From Okeania sp. KiyG1 (GTDB lineage Bacteria > Cyanobacteriota > Cyanobacteriia > Cyanobacteriales > Microcoleaceae), in assembly GCF_014132355.1 (NCBI RefSeq), contig NZ_BLZO01000079.1, forward strand, positions 1 to 64,000: a DNA stretch of 64,000 nucleotides, written 5' to 3'. A program made the position numbers and the translations under genes. Within the stretch, counting starts at the first letter, position 1, and each line of letters begins with the position of its first letter. The notes below the pieces were generated by a model. That model did not search any database and was not told where the DNA came from. It worked only from the letters and a program-made list of their open reading frames with translations. Of the stretch, positions 8,050 to 18,352 are shown piece by piece.

Positions 8050-11000
8050 TTAAACAAACCTGATATTGGTTTCCATATTATCCAGGTGAGAAGTATCGCC
8101 ACTTAATTCCATCACCCATTGTTGTTTTTCACGAACAATTTTAACTAAACAACAAAGAGAGGCTTTAATTTCCATCTTAGCAATTTCACCTACTAACCCT
8201 GCAGCAGTGCCAATAACTGAAGCTCCGTGCCCCAGTAATAAAATATTTTCTGTGGGAAACTGTGCCACTAGATTTTGAGTAGTTTCTCCAGCACGCTTCA
8301 TACAAGCTTCCCAAGTTTCAGGATATTGGGGAGTACCTGCATTGTAAGAAAGATCGATTCTGTTGTAAGTTTTGGCCATTACTTCTAGAGATAGAGTTGT
8401 TAAACTAAGCCAGTTTGTTACCAAACCGACTCGTCTTCAGAACCGGACGTGAGACTTTCACCTCATCACGGCTCCTCTCTTAAACGTCCCTTGTCATGGG
8501 TACATCCTGCATCAGAGTTAACATATCGTCAATCCATATATAATTTTCAGGTAAGTCCTGTGGCTTAAATTTTGGATATGTCTTTTTGTATGATGCAGTT
8601 TTACTGTCGTGGCAATGTCGGTGCAACAGTTGTTTATTCTTATATGTGTTGTCACCACCTTTAGACCTTGGTTTTATATGGTCAACTTCAATTAGGTCAG
8701 TTGGTCTAAAGGTTAGTCCACAAGATGCGCATTTATTCTTTTGCCGTTTTAACAGCGTTGTGACTTCTTTCCTTACGCCTGGGTATTTACCGATTCTATT
8801 ACTCCAATAAGTCCAGTCGCCGTCATAAGGGGATTTATTACCTTTAACTTTGATGTGCCTTATAATAGGAACATCTGAGTGTCGGTTTAGTATATATTCG
8901 CCGTCATTAAGTAACCAATTTATGGTTCCTTTGCAGCGAGGGAAATACTTATCTTTAACCCATTTAGCCGACTTATTTGGATGCCTTCTACTTACCCATC
9001 TCCATAGTCTTATCCATAGGAGATTATCTATTTTACTGAATATCTCTTTACTGACTACGGTTGAGAAGTAGTTAGCCCATCCTCTAATTACCGGATTTAA
9101 TTTAGCTATTAAAGCTTTAGTAGGAGCGGTTTTGTTCTTATCACATATATCCGCAAGTTTCCGATAATGAGTTTTTATACTCTTAGAGGATGGTTTAATC
9201 AGCGTTTTAAATCCTTGTTTGGTTGACTTGGCCTTCCATTGCCTGATTGTGAATCCTAAGAAGTCAAATCCGGGTTTATTTCCTTCATATTCTTCCAAGG
9301 TGTGGGCAATTTTGGTTTTCTCTGGTTTTAGTTCTAATCCTACCTGGTTTAACCATTCCTGTATTACGGCTTTTGCTTGTAGCACTACTTTGATGTCTTC
9401 GTGTAGGATAACAAAGTCATCAGCATAGCGTATTAAAGTTAAGGACTCTTTCTTTTGTCTTTTTTTGTACTTTTCCCCATTATCGTTTCGGATATCTAGG
9501 GTTTTGGCAAATTCCATTAGCCTTTCTTCCATACCGTGTAGGGCGATGTTTGCTAGTAAGGGCGATATTACCCCTCCCTGTGGTGTACCTTCCACAGATT
9601 CTAGGAATTGATTATTGTCAATCACTCCAGACTTTAACCATTGTTTGATTAACCGTCTGTAGGGAGATTGACCTATCTTTCCTAGAAGTGCATCATGGTT
9701 AATTCGGTCAAAACACTTTGATATATCGGCATCTAGTACATATTTTGGTTTTTGCTTGATGCTTTTGTAGATGGCCTCAATGGCATCATGTGTTGACCAC
9801 CGGAAAAGACCATAGCTATTAGGTTCAAAACGTGCCTCCCACTCTGGTTCCATACCTAACTTAACCAAGGCTTGTAACGCACGGTCGTACATTGTTGGAA
9901 TTCCAAGAGGTCTCTTTTCATCCCTCCCTGGTTTTGGTATATAGACTCTGCGGGTCGGGCTTGCTTTGAGGTGTCGTGATGCGAGTAGGTTCACCAAGTT
10001 TAGTCGCTGCATTGGAGGTAGGTTTTTAATACCATCTACCCCGGCAGTTTTCTTCCCTGGTTATCCTGTGTCACGCGCCTAACAGCTAGCAACCTAGCAT
10101 AATAGCTTTTCAAAAGAAGTTTTTGGTATCTGCGCATCTTGCGGAGTTCGCCACTCATGGATGCTTTGTAAATCAATTTTTGTAATCGGAACACAGATTT
10201 CTCTACCTTCTTCCAGTCAATATCCCTCCATTTAAGGTTAGGATTGATTGAAATTTGTGAAGGTATGTCCTCTGTATCCCGTGCTACGCTTAAAAAGCGA
10301 GTGCGTAATTCTGAGGTCTCCTCAGAATGTAAGACGCACTCAAGAAATGGCTTAGGATTTCCTAATCTTCTTTTTAGTGTCTGAGCTTTGTTCATTACTA
10401 TTCATTGCCTTACATTACGTCTAACAGTGGATACGTCTGCAAATTAATGCTTCTTATCCAATCCTACTCTCCCTTTGACCTACAACCGTTGTGCAGATTG
10501 ACCTTGAATGGCTTCCTAAGTTCTCGACCTATATTCTTAGGTGTCTTAGGGAGGTTTCCTCGTTCCCTTATTCCTTTATTACGGCTGATTTAGTGGGGTA
10601 AAATCTCCCGGAGGGTTCGGTATGATTGTTGATAATCTCGCCAAAATAGGATTATCCATTGACCCCCTGACTTTCGTCCTACACTCCATAGCTACCTTTG
10701 GAGCGGTTCTGCTTAACGAGAGTTTAATTACCTTCCTATTCGTCCACTTATCAGCCTTTGCTCGCGGTATCGTTCCTCGGTAACTGGTATTTTCCCGCTT
10801 TTAGACCAGCTTCGGAGATTGATGTTCAGTCTCTACCCGTGGCCTATGCTGTCAACCCAACAACAAGGCGGATGGAATTTCACCATCAAGGTAATAAGAG
10901 TTTTCCAATGACTGAATATTTTACCTCCTTTAGGATTAGTCACGGAAGGCCATTTATATCTAGTTTCCTAGCTTAGTAGCCAACGAGTCGCACTCTGGCA

Positions 11001-11292
11001 TAGCAGGCATCCATTCTGGATTTAACCATTCACAAAGGCCCCAATCTAATTTAATCGGTAAATCAAGAATTTCTGCTACTTCATTGGCAGTTTGTACAGT
11101 TCGCAGAAAGGGGGAGGAAAAAATTTGAGTGATATTTTCCCCAACTAAACGGTTTGCCAGTTGTTTGGCTTGAATCACACCATCATCCGACAGATGAGGA
11201 TCATATGGTCTTTCAGCAGTATTAAACCATTCGGGGTTTACGAAGTCGATGCGGTTTCCGTGCCTTGCTATCCAGACTGTTTGTTGAAACAT
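8050..11292 (-). CDS. Histidine-phosphatase (phosphoglycerate-mutase-like) gene split by a group II intron
   Basis: Exon 1 is 11292 to 10994 and exon 2 is 8398 to 8050 (299 + 349 = 648 bases, 216 codons). Joining them gives MPAMPE|TLSLEVMAKTYN without a frame break. Exon 1 has the RHG motif (VWIARHGNRIDFV) that supplies the phospho-accepting His and FSSPFLRTVQTA; exon 2 has LLLGHGASV with the second catalytic His. Family members are small phosphatases or mutases on phospho-sugars or phosphoproteins; the substrate here is unknown. I start at MFQQTVW (11292), although the frame is open 31 codons upstream. A functional protein requires splicing of the 8399-10993 intron. Confidence 0.85.
8399..10993 (-). 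mobile_element. Group II intron (2,595 nt) with a reverse-transcriptase ORF
   Basis: The 5' end is GTGCGACTCG at 10993, the canonical GUGYG start. Near the 3' end is domain V (minus strand of 8440-8474: GAGCCGTGATGAGG, GAAA loop, ACGTCCGGTTC). A domain VI hairpin, GTCGGTTT paired with AAACTGGC, follows and the intron ends in AC at 8399. The intron-encoded protein lies in domain IV. These ends are set by the boundary motifs and by the fact that removal restores the reading frame of the host phosphatase gene. The intron is in the same orientation as its host, as needed for splicing. Confidence 0.88.
8480..10395 (-). pseudogene. ltrA: Group II intron maturase/reverse transcriptase with HNH domain, one frameshift
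   Basis: The N-terminal part (10395-10036, 119 residues) has the RT-0 region (WRDIDWKKVEKSVFRLQ ... AVRRVTQDNQG). The main part continues in another frame from about 10050 to 8480. It has VYIPKPGRDEKRPLGIPTM, DADISKCFDRINH, GTPQGGVISPLLANI and the catalytic IRYADDFVIL. The maturase X domain follows, then an HNH endonuclease (CASCGLTF, EVDHIKPRSKGG, LHRHCHD). Inserting one base in CAGGGAAGAAAAC restores QGKKTAGVDGIKNL, which spans the gap. The protein would help splice and mobilise the intron. As read it is split in two; it could be a one-base sequencing error. Confidence 0.85.
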
Positions 11293-12572
11293 AGGTTCAT
11301 CTGTTGCAGATTGCAATTTTAAATATATAGCAATTACAGCGCAATTCATTAGACTTTTTGCAGAAGTCAGGGAATAGGGGTGCAACCCAGCGTTGGCGAC
11401 AGACGCAAGGGGTTATATCCCGGCGTTTTGCTCCGCAACATATAAAGCAGAGCGGCTCTGTCAAGAGCTGGTCCACTCGCCATGGAAACGCCGACCAAGA
11501 GAGGAAATGCTGACCAAGAGAGGGAATAGGGACGATTTTTCTTCCTACCTCGTCTATAATTCCCATTTCTCCTGATATCAAATCCGTTTAATTGGACATA
11601 AAAAAATTCTTCAATCGTGATAACTGCTAAATCTTTGTAATTCTCTCTCCTCCTGACTTCCCCTCCCTCCTGGGAGGGGTTAGGAGTGGGTTGGGAGGGG
11701 AGGGGCGAGGGGTGGGTTGGGAGGGGGAGGGGCGAGGGGTGGGTTGACTCCTCCTGACTTAACCATTCTATAACTGTTTAACCGGATTTGATATGACTTC
11801 TAACTTCTAACTTCTGACTTCTAACTTCTGACTTCTGACTTCTAAGTCCTCCCCTTACCAAAAGACTTTTTCAGCAAACCCTAGATATGCTGTGTCTTTA
11901 CAAAATCTTCATAAAACTTTTCAGTATCTTAACCGTATCTTTACACAAAAAGACCGAAATAACTGCTAATGTATAGATAAATAAATATAAGTATTAACTT
12001 ATTTGTTAATGATTATTTTATTGGTTTGTGTGTTGTAATTAGTTTAAGCTTCCTCAAGGAGAGGAGGCTATTTTTTTTGATACCCTGAAATACTTTTTTA
12101 GCTAAACCGTCGAGAAGCCTGCGCGCGAAATTTTAAATTTGGTGTGAGATTAATCGGCGGTAAGCGTAAAATCTGATTGCGAAGCTAGGCGTGTAGTTTT
12201 TCGATCTGCAAAAAGGGCAGCGGGGTATCCCGTCCTTAAAGCACGCGCTTGTCCTATGCAATAGCAGGACTGCGAAGCGAGAGAGCTTAAACTATACCGA
12301 ATGGTTAGTGTGGGAGTATGTCACATGAAGTCCTATTGATTTTGGTAGTGAGTATTTATACAGTTTCGCTTACCGAAAAATTGTGGTATAAAGTCTCCCT
12401 TTTTAAAGGGATATAAAGCGGTCGAGAGATGGCGAGGTCTGGGAGCCATATCCATCAGACCAAGAGAAAAAGAAGATTCCGTATTTTCAAGCCTCCTTAT
12501 TACAGAAGGTACTGTTAGCGTAGCTCCTCCGGAGGAGGCTAACTGATAACTGTTAACTGTTAACTGAAATGA
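11293..12572. other. Long spacer with mixed repeats
   Basis: No convincing gene in about 1.3 kb. Contents: AGACTTTTTGCAGAAGTCAG at 11350 (also near 63865), GGAGGGGTTAGGAGTGGG-type repeats (11660-11750), CTTCTAACTTCTGA repeats (11800-11850), CAGCAAACCCTA at 11872, and a strong terminator at 12047-12078. Between about 12130 and 12330 a GC-rich stretch ends with GGGGTATCCCGTCC ... GTGGGAGTATGTCAC, which resembles a worn IS200/IS605 right end (low confidence). 12530-12570 has AACTGATAACTGTTAACTG repeats. Confidence 0.5.
12047..12078 (+). terminator. Strong Rho-independent terminator, no gene upstream on this strand
   Basis: AGCTTCCTC (12047-12055) pairs with GAGGAGGCT (12061-12069) through nine positions including one G-U, with a five-base loop, and is followed by A and eight T. 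No plus-strand gene precedes it, so it may end a small RNA. TAATGTATAGAT near 11967-11978 could be a -10 region. That transcript is an inference. Confidence 0.6.
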
Positions 12573-13646
12573 CTACATCCGCCTACATAATATCCACCTT
12601 AACTCTACAGGTGGTCTACCATTAGCTAGAGGAAATATATCTTTACCAGTAGCCCAACTTTCAAACCAACTTGTAGGAGGCCAAGCTGTTTGAGGCAGAT
12701 GTTGACGTTCATATTCTATAACTAACTCATTAGAAACGATCGCCAAGGGTAAACCATGCATCGCCGTTGCAAATTCCTTAGCAGTGAACAAACTGGACCA
12801 AGATAACTGTGCCATCTCTCGGACTAAATCATCCGGTACATACCCATCTACAGTTAAAAATATATTGAACAGAAGCATACCACCAGGACAAATAAAATCA
12901 GACATTTTTGCCAGAAATAACCGTAGTTGCTCTACATCGCGAAAATGAGAAACTACTTCTGTAGCGATCGCCAACTGATAAAAAGCTGGCTGCATTCGTG
13001 TCAGTGGGTCAAGAATATCTCCCTTAACCACATTCATAGATAAATTTTCTGTAGCGATCGCCGTTTGCAACTGTTCAATAAAAGCAGGCGTTAACTCTAA
13101 AACATCTACATCATGACCTTTTCGTGCCAGAGGTAAAGCATTCCTACCCGTTCCCCCACCCACATCTAATATTTTTAATGAAGTATTTTTACGAAATTCT
13201 GCCACAGTTGCTAATACTCTAGCATCAGGGTGAGAACCAAACAAGGGAGGCTTTCTCTTCTCTACCCAAGACTCGTACTGTTCCCCTAAAGTTGGGCTAC
13301 GAACAGTTACTTGGCAAGCCATACCTTTTTTGGGAGGCTTCACTAATTCATACTGAATAACTAATATTGAAGTTGAAGAAACATTAAACCCCTCTGCCAA
13401 CTTCCTTTCCATCATTTGACGCAATTGTAGTTGTCTTTCCTTGGGCATTGGTCTACCCAGGTGAGAAAACAAGCTTTCTACAATATTTGTATAATGCTCA
13501 AGCATACCAGGCAGACATGGAAATGCCAACTCACCACGTCCTGAAATATGGCTATCAAGCTTATATATAACAGCTTTTTTCAGAATATCTGGAGAAGTTA
13601 CAAGTGGCAGTTGGTCACTTATTGATAATGTCTGTTCGTGGTTCAT
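12573..13646 (-). CDS. Class I SAM-dependent methyltransferase
   Basis: This protein of 357 residues has a C-terminal Rossmann methyltransferase. Motif I is LKILDVGGGTGRNALPLARKG (near residue 160), the acidic end of strand 2 is VDVLEL, and motif post-I/II is NVVKGDILD. The region LAIATEVVSHFRDVEQL follows. The first 130 residues are helical (KERQLQLRQMMERKLAEGF) and not recognised; they may bind substrate. The substrate class cannot be judged. It stands alone, with repeats on the 3' side and a decayed tnpB directly upstream (19 bp), so the promoter lies in or beyond transposon remains. Confidence 0.8.
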   Translation of the reverse strand: MNHEQTLSISDQLPLVTSPDILKKAVIYKLDSHISGRGELAFPCLPGMLEHYTNIVESLFSHLGRPMPKERQLQLRQMMERKLAEGFNVSSTSILVIQYELVKPPKKGMACQVTVRSPTLGEQYESWVEKRKPPLFGSHPDARVLATVAEFRKNTSLKILDVGGGTGRNALPLARKGHDVDVLELTPAFIEQLQTAIATENLSMNVVKGDILDPLTRMQPAFYQLAIATEVVSHFRDVEQLRLFLAKMSDFICPGGMLLFNIFLTVDGYVPDDLVREMAQLSWSSLFTAKEFATAMHGLPLAIVSNELVIEYERQHLPQTAWPPTSWFESWATGKDIFPLANGRPPVELRWILCRRM

Positions 13647-13664
13647 CAGCAGATTATGCTTTAA

Positions 13665-14367
13665 TTAGTTTTTTTGATAGTCTAGTACAATTTCATAGAT
13701 TACTGTACCTGTCTTAACCTTGAATCCTACTGGTATTGGGCGATTGTCAACAAAGGGGACTAAACCAATCTTTGGTAAATTTATACAAAAACGACTGTTG
13801 GCATTTTTGACGGGTATGGTATTTGATAACTGAGGGTGACAGAATGAATTATAGTAATGCTTTCCTTTTAATTTCGGCCTCCCACTGGTTTTACCGTTTT
13901 TGTCAGGTAAGGCACAAGTTATCCATAGTAGTTTGTACACGCTGAACAACATCCTGTAAAACCTGGGAGTGTATGGATTTGTATTCCCGAAATTGCTTTT
14001 GAGTTTGTGCTAGGTCTGCTAACTGTACTGTTTCCCAAACTACATAACCATTTATGATATTAGGATGCTTATCACCTTTTTTCGTTACTGGATTGCCATC
14101 ACTGTCTTTCTTTCTGCCATGCCGTGTTTGTGTTCTAAATTCGGGGATATGCATGAGAAATTCGTTGTAGGGACGCCCTTATGCAACGTCCCTACTACTG
14201 AAACATTTAGAGGACAGACATTTATTGGTGTGCGCGTTGCTTCAAACCAGTTTAACCTTTGAGCCAAACGATAATTATATTGTATTCTTGCCAATTCTAG
14301 CCAACGCCGCAATAATAACCCCTTGACTTTTATGAGGCTTGAGCTTGTACTTATACTTCAGTAGCAT
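13665..14367 (-). pseudogene. tnpB: Decayed tnpB (N-terminal two thirds, several frameshifts)
   Basis: The order of remnants on the minus strand is MLLKYKYKLKPH (start 14367), RRWLELARIQYNYRLAQRLNW and CISPNLEHKH. Then come REYKSIHSQVLQDVVQRVQTT, KTSGRPKLKGKHYYNSF and NLPKIGLVPFVDNRPIP. These are the consecutive N-terminal blocks of OrfB/TnpB in at least three frames. A palindromic GTAGGGACG...CGTCCCTAC repeat (14168-14196) is inserted into it. The RuvC domain and zinc ribbon are missing at the 3' side. Confidence 0.75.
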
Positions 14368-14498
14368 CCTAGAATCGACCTTTATATCTACATTGGCTAT
14401 TATATCAAAAATCAGGACAAGCTACACACATCAGTGCCCGGCTTTCCCATAGGACGCGCTCATTGAAAATTACAGCGCGGGACTTCCCGCCGGGGGAG

Positions 14499-15566
14499 TT
14501 AATTAAAAGATAAATTGTCGATTCCGACAGTATCGCTTCCAATCATCTCGATGCGTTTAACTCCCTCAAGCTTGCTCAAGTCAAAAGTAGTTAAGGATGC
14601 ATCTGCCCGAGTTGAGCTTGGGAAAGAATTTGAGTAGAGGCTTTCTCCCTTGGAGTTCGAGACTTCTAATGTTATTCCTTGACCAAAGTCAATATCGGCA
14701 ACAAATAAACAGACATTATTTACAGGCTGACTAAAATCAATAACCCTGCTATAGTTAGATCCGCGAAGACTACCCCGCGCACCTGGTTCGGTCAAAAAGC
14801 GACCGTTAAAATTGACTCTATCGGAGGAGATGACCTGGTTTGGGCCAGCAGAGCCACTAAATCCACCCCTGGAGGAACCTACTTCAATGACGTTCAGGCC
14901 CTCAAATGAAACCGTAACCACACCACTAGAGATTGGTTCAGCAGCTGCATTTAATGACTCGGCAGAGTTAAAGTCAATCAAGTTAGCTTTGGGACCATCG
15001 TCACAGGGCGCATCCGGAGCAATAGTTTCCACCAGACTCACTGCATCAATGAAAGTACCCACAGCATCGGATATCTCATTGAGATTATCAAAGCTTAGAC
15101 GGGTGTTATTGCTAGTAGCTTTGAGGTCGTAGGCATAAACCTCCCATTCTGTATCAGTTGCTGTTTTACTGAGATTGGCAACTACAGTATCTCCCCAACG
15201 GACATTCAGCTTGTTCTCAGAAGCGTTAGGGTTAGCCTTGAATGCAAAGCTGAGTTTGTAGGTTTTGCCCGCTTCAGTGGGAATATCCTGATAAATTCCA
15301 CTCACTGCAAAGCTGTCGAGTTCTACAACCTGTGACCCATCTGAGGGCTGGGTGATGAATTTATTATTAATTTCGATGGTGGGGCCAGCAAATAAATCCC
15401 ACCCGGTAATTGACCTGTTGAAGCCGACAAAGTTAGTGACTACGGGTGTTTCAAAGCTACCATTGACGACTAAGTTTGTTTCGGCCGCCAGCGCCTGATT
15501 TGGACTAATATTTACGCAGGTAAATGCCAGTAGCACTGACATGACCCATGCTAGTATTCGTTTCAT
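14499..15566 (-). CDS. Exported DUF642-like carbohydrate-binding protein
   Basis: The 355-residue product starts with a signal peptide (MKRILAWVMSVLLAFTCVNI ... ALA|AET). The first mature domain, residues about 30-185, has the DUF642 / choice-of-anchor pattern. Its markers are NLVVNGSFETP, ITGWDLFAG, SDGSQVVELDS, IYQDIPTEAGKTYKLSFAFKANP and a late TFIDAVSLVE strand. This is a galactose-binding-like beta sandwich. A second beta domain (about 195-355) has repeated aromatic and Gly-rich strands ending in VGIDNLSFN. It has no membrane anchor or sorting motif I recognise. A cell-surface or sheath polysaccharide-binding role is likely by family. Confidence 0.75.
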   Translation of the reverse strand: MKRILAWVMSVLLAFTCVNISPNQALAAETNLVVNGSFETPVVTNFVGFNRSITGWDLFAGPTIEINNKFITQPSDGSQVVELDSFAVSGIYQDIPTEAGKTYKLSFAFKANPNASENKLNVRWGDTVVANLSKTATDTEWEVYAYDLKATSNNTRLSFDNLNEISDAVGTFIDAVSLVETIAPDAPCDDGPKANLIDFNSAESLNAAAEPISSGVVTVSFEGLNVIEVGSSRGGFSGSAGPNQVISSDRVNFNGRFLTEPGARGSLRGSNYSRVIDFSQPVNNVCLFVADIDFGQGITLEVSNSKGESLYSNSFPSSTRADASLTTFDLSKLEGVKRIEMIGSDTVGIDNLSFN

Positions 15567-15884
15567 ATTTATTAGTGGTCTCCCATGTGAGTTGTTTAAT
15601 ATCTTACAGCTCCGAATCTAGCACAAAAAAAGTTACTCTCAAGAATAAATTTTTTTTTCTTGAATCACTCTATTGTTACAACACCAGTAATTTTAGCCCA
15701 TCAATTTTGACCTAAAATATTCTATTATATCAAGTAACATTAATTAACCGCAATGTAGGGACGTTCCATGGAACGTCCCTACCAGGTTGGGTAAAGATTG
15801 TTTATTACAGTTATTTAATGAGACATGATCAGGACTTACGCAGGCGAACCCCCCAAACCCGGTTTCTCGTAGACGTTTACTGTT
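15567..15884. other. Spacer with GTAGGGACGTTCC palindrome
   Basis: No gene. A perfect palindromic hairpin GTAGGGACGTTCC / GGAACGTCCCTAC lies at about 15753-15780 and is related to 14168-14196 and 35729-35757. ATCAGGACTTACGCA at 15829 is a repeat end that recurs near 32900, 39690 and 48475. Confidence 0.5.
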
Positions 15885-16330
15885 TAAAACAACGATACTT
15901 AGGACATGAATGCCAACGCTCTGATAAGCTTTTAGGAACTTTATTGAAGCATTCCCAACAATGTTGAGATGTACCTTTTGGGTTTACGCGTGATAATTCT
16001 TTTACCTAACTTCCAGGCAACATACTCTAAAACATCAAGAAATTGATAGTGGCTGCATCCTGTAAAGATTTATTTAGTCCTGACTTAGCTGATTGACCAT
16101 TGGGCAGGAATTGAGCATTATCACCTAATTTAGCTTTGCAACGTCGGACTAAATTTGATATCTGCAAATCTTCGCGCGAAAATTACGCTCACATCACTGA
16201 ACAAATGGTAAGCCAGTTTGAATTGCCAGTCCAGTCGCTGTCTAGCTATAAGTTGGTGCAGTTTTGCTATTTTGCCCTTGAGTATTTTCCATGCCTTAGA
16301 AAGCTTTTGATTTCTTAGCTAATCTCACCT
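15885..16330 (-). pseudogene. tnpB: Decayed tnpB C-terminal half, minus strand
   Basis: On the minus strand I read LSKAWKILKGKIAKLHQLIA, LDWQFKLAYHLFSDVSVIF, CKAKLGDNAQFLPNGQSAKS, NKSLQDAATINF and SQHCWECFNKVPKSLSERWH. This is the RuvC-II and zinc-ribbon part of an OrfB/TnpB protein. Several frame changes and in-frame stops separate the blocks, so it is not translatable. A different tnpB remnant begins 16 bp away on the other strand. Confidence 0.7.
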
Positions 16331-16346
16331 GAAGTTTAGATAATCT

Positions 16347-17082
16347 ATGTTCACAGAGCCTAAAAAACTTAGGAACTTCTATAAACTCACGATCGCTAGT
16401 CACAGCATAGTGCAACAAACCTACAAGCCTGGCGTGAAACCATTGCTGGTTAATGGGAAGCCACTAAAAAGTGTCAATCAACTGTATAATAAGCGTAAAG
16501 CCAAGTACCAAAGCCATCTCAAAGGGAACATAAAAACCAGCCGTAAGATTAAAGCATTGAGTTATCATAGAAATCGTTTTGTGGAGAATTACCTGCATAA
16601 CACCAGCAAGTTAGTTGTCAATTATTTAGTGAGTAATCAGATTGGTACTGTAGTTATAGGCCAAAATGATAACTGGAAACAAGGAACAAATATAGGCAAA
16701 AAAAACAACCAAAATTTCACTCAAATACCTCATTCTCAGCTAGTAAAACAGATAACTTATAAGTGTATGTTAGCAGGAATTAAAGTGATTGAAACTGAAA
16801 GATTGTTACACCAGTAAAACTTCTGCACTTGACCTGGAATTGCCCTGTAAGCATGAATTGTATGTGGGAAAACGAGTAAAACGGGGTTTGTTTAGAAGTT
16901 CAACAGGTAAAGCGATCAATGCCGATATTAATGGCAGTATATGCGATAATCAGAAAGAAATTCCCAGAGGCATTAACTGCCGAGGGAATAGTGAGCTGCG
17001 CCGAGAGCGCCAGTATTGGTTAATCCAATATCAAGATAAAAGCTGTTTCATTTTTCTACAGTTTTTTTCGTACGGTAGTTAA
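16347..17082 (+). pseudogene. tnpB: Decayed tnpB C-terminal half, plus strand
   Basis: Frame one (16347-16817) carries KPGVKPLLVNGKPLKSVNQL, TSRKIKALSYHRNRFVENYL, VVNYLVSNQIGTVVIGQNDN and PHSQLVKQITYKCMLAGIKV. The second frame (from about 16800) continues with CYTSKTSALDLE, GKRVKRGLFRSS and AINADINGSI, the tail of IS605 TnpB proteins that lack the second CxxC. One extra base near 16799 breaks it and the N-terminal half is gone. It lies head to head with the minus-strand remnant. Confidence 0.75.
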
Positions 17083-17150
17083 AAATATTTTCTACTCCCT
17101 ACTCCCCCACTCCCCACTCCCCACTCCCTACTCCCTACTCCCTACTTAAA

Positions 17151-17450
17151 TTAATTAGTGCCTCCAAGAACTATTTCTGGAAATTTTGATTGAACTTCTG
17201 TAAATGGCCGTCTTCTGCCCTCTTCTTGCCAGTAGTTAATTACCTCAGTCGCTTGATTGAGAAGATCCACCCGGTCAGATTCATTAATCCAATGTTTGGC
17301 TTCTATTTCTTTTCTTAATTCTTCCCAAGCATCATTGCGAGGCCAGAAAAAGTAACAAGTTAAGGGGCTAGTACCATTTCCTACCACTTGATCTACCGCA
17401 AGTGCTACATTATCTTCTAACCAAACTACTTTAAGTATGAATTTGGACAA
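17151..17450 (-). CDS. ycf65: PSRP-3/Ycf65 30S ribosomal protein
   Basis: The 99-residue product is colinear with the Ycf65/PSRP-3 family of cyanobacteria and plastids. Markers are [40 protein letters not shown] and a C-terminal [18 protein letters not shown]. It binds the small ribosomal subunit. The length is normal. It sits alone, divergent from the HAD gene that starts 75 bp away. Confidence 0.93.
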   Translation of the reverse strand: MSKFILKVVWLEDNVALAVDQVVGNGTSPLTCYFFWPRNDAWEELRKEIEAKHWINESDRVDLLNQATEVINYWQEEGRRRPFTEVQSKFPEIVLGGTN

Positions 17451-17524
17451 TTTACCTCCAGAGCCAATATTAGGCTAATTTCAAAACTTTGCACAATATT
17501 TAATCGTACCACGGAAATTGAGTG

Positions 17525-18352
17525 ATGGACAAAGCAATTTTAGTTTTTGACATTGATGGTGTAATTCGGAATGTTGGAGGGTCTTATCGACGGGCGATCG
17601 TAGATACGGTACAGCATTTTACATCCGGCGCTTTTTGCCCCACTTTGACAGATATTGACCAACTAAAATCTGAGGGTGTTTGGAATAATGACTGGGAGGC
17701 TTCACAAGAGTTAATTTATCGGTATTTTGAAGGCCAAGGTCAAAAAAGGGAGGATGTTGGTTTAGATTATCAAAAGTTAGTGGCTTTTTTTCAGTCTCGT
17801 TATCGAGGTCCCAATGAAGATAATTGGACTGGTTATATTTGTACTGAACCGTTGTTGGTAAGTTCTGATTATTTTCAGAGACTGACCGCAGCAGGATTTT
17901 CTTGGGGATTTTTTAGTGGGGCAATGCGGGCAGAAATTGCTTATGTTTTGGAGGGTAAGTTAGGGTTGAGTTCCCCTGTAGTGGTGGCAATGGAGGATGG
18001 ACCGGGAAAACCTGACCCCACTGGGTTGTTTGCAGTATTGGAGACATTGGAAAAACAGCATGGTTTAACTGAAAATCTACCTGTGATTTATGCTGGCGAT
18101 ACAGTGGGAGATATGTATACGGTGGAGAATGCTCGTCTAGCAATGCCGTCGAGAAGTTGGGTAGGGGTGGGTGTGTTGCCTCCCCATGTGCAGGAAAGTC
18201 AGACAAGGCGAGAGACTTATAGTACAAAACTATTGGAGGCAGGGGCAAAAGTGGTTTTGAGTAATGTTGAAGAATTGTCTGAAGAGGCGATCGCTCGGGC
18301 TTTGTTGAAGAAGGAAGAAGGAAGAAGGAAGAAGGAAGAAGGAAAAGGTTGA
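17525..18352 (+). CDS. HAD-superfamily IA hydrolase (HAD-hyp1 type) with a repeat-encoded tail
   Basis: The product has about 275 residues. HAD motif I is VFDIDGVIRN near residue 9, with both Asp. Motif III lies around GPGKPDPTGLF, and motif IV is VIYAGDTVGDMYTVENAR. This matches a cyanobacterial HAD-IA phosphatase subfamily of unknown substrate. A GTG lies one codon upstream; I use the ATG at 17525. The last residues, KKEEGRRKKEEGKG, are encoded by the GAAGAAGG purine tract that begins the downstream tandem array. The natural C-terminus has probably been overwritten by repeat DNA after ARALL. Confidence 0.88.
   Translation: MDKAILVFDIDGVIRNVGGSYRRAIVDTVQHFTSGAFCPTLTDIDQLKSEGVWNNDWEASQELIYRYFEGQGQKREDVGLDYQKLVAFFQSRYRGPNEDNWTGYICTEPLLVSSDYFQRLTAAGFSWGFFSGAMRAEIAYVLEGKLGLSSPVVVAMEDGPGKPDPTGLFAVLETLEKQHGLTENLPVIYAGDTVGDMYTVENARLAMPSRSWVGVGVLPPHVQESQTRRETYSTKLLEAGAKVVLSNVEELSEEAIARALLKKEEGRRKKEEGKG

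Noticed and set aside
12130-12330. A second clear IS200/IS605 right end or structured RNA
   Set aside because: GGGGTATCCCGTCC and GGGAGTATGTCAC resemble such an end, but the spacing and the tnpB tail are not convincing, so it is only mentioned in the spacer entry.
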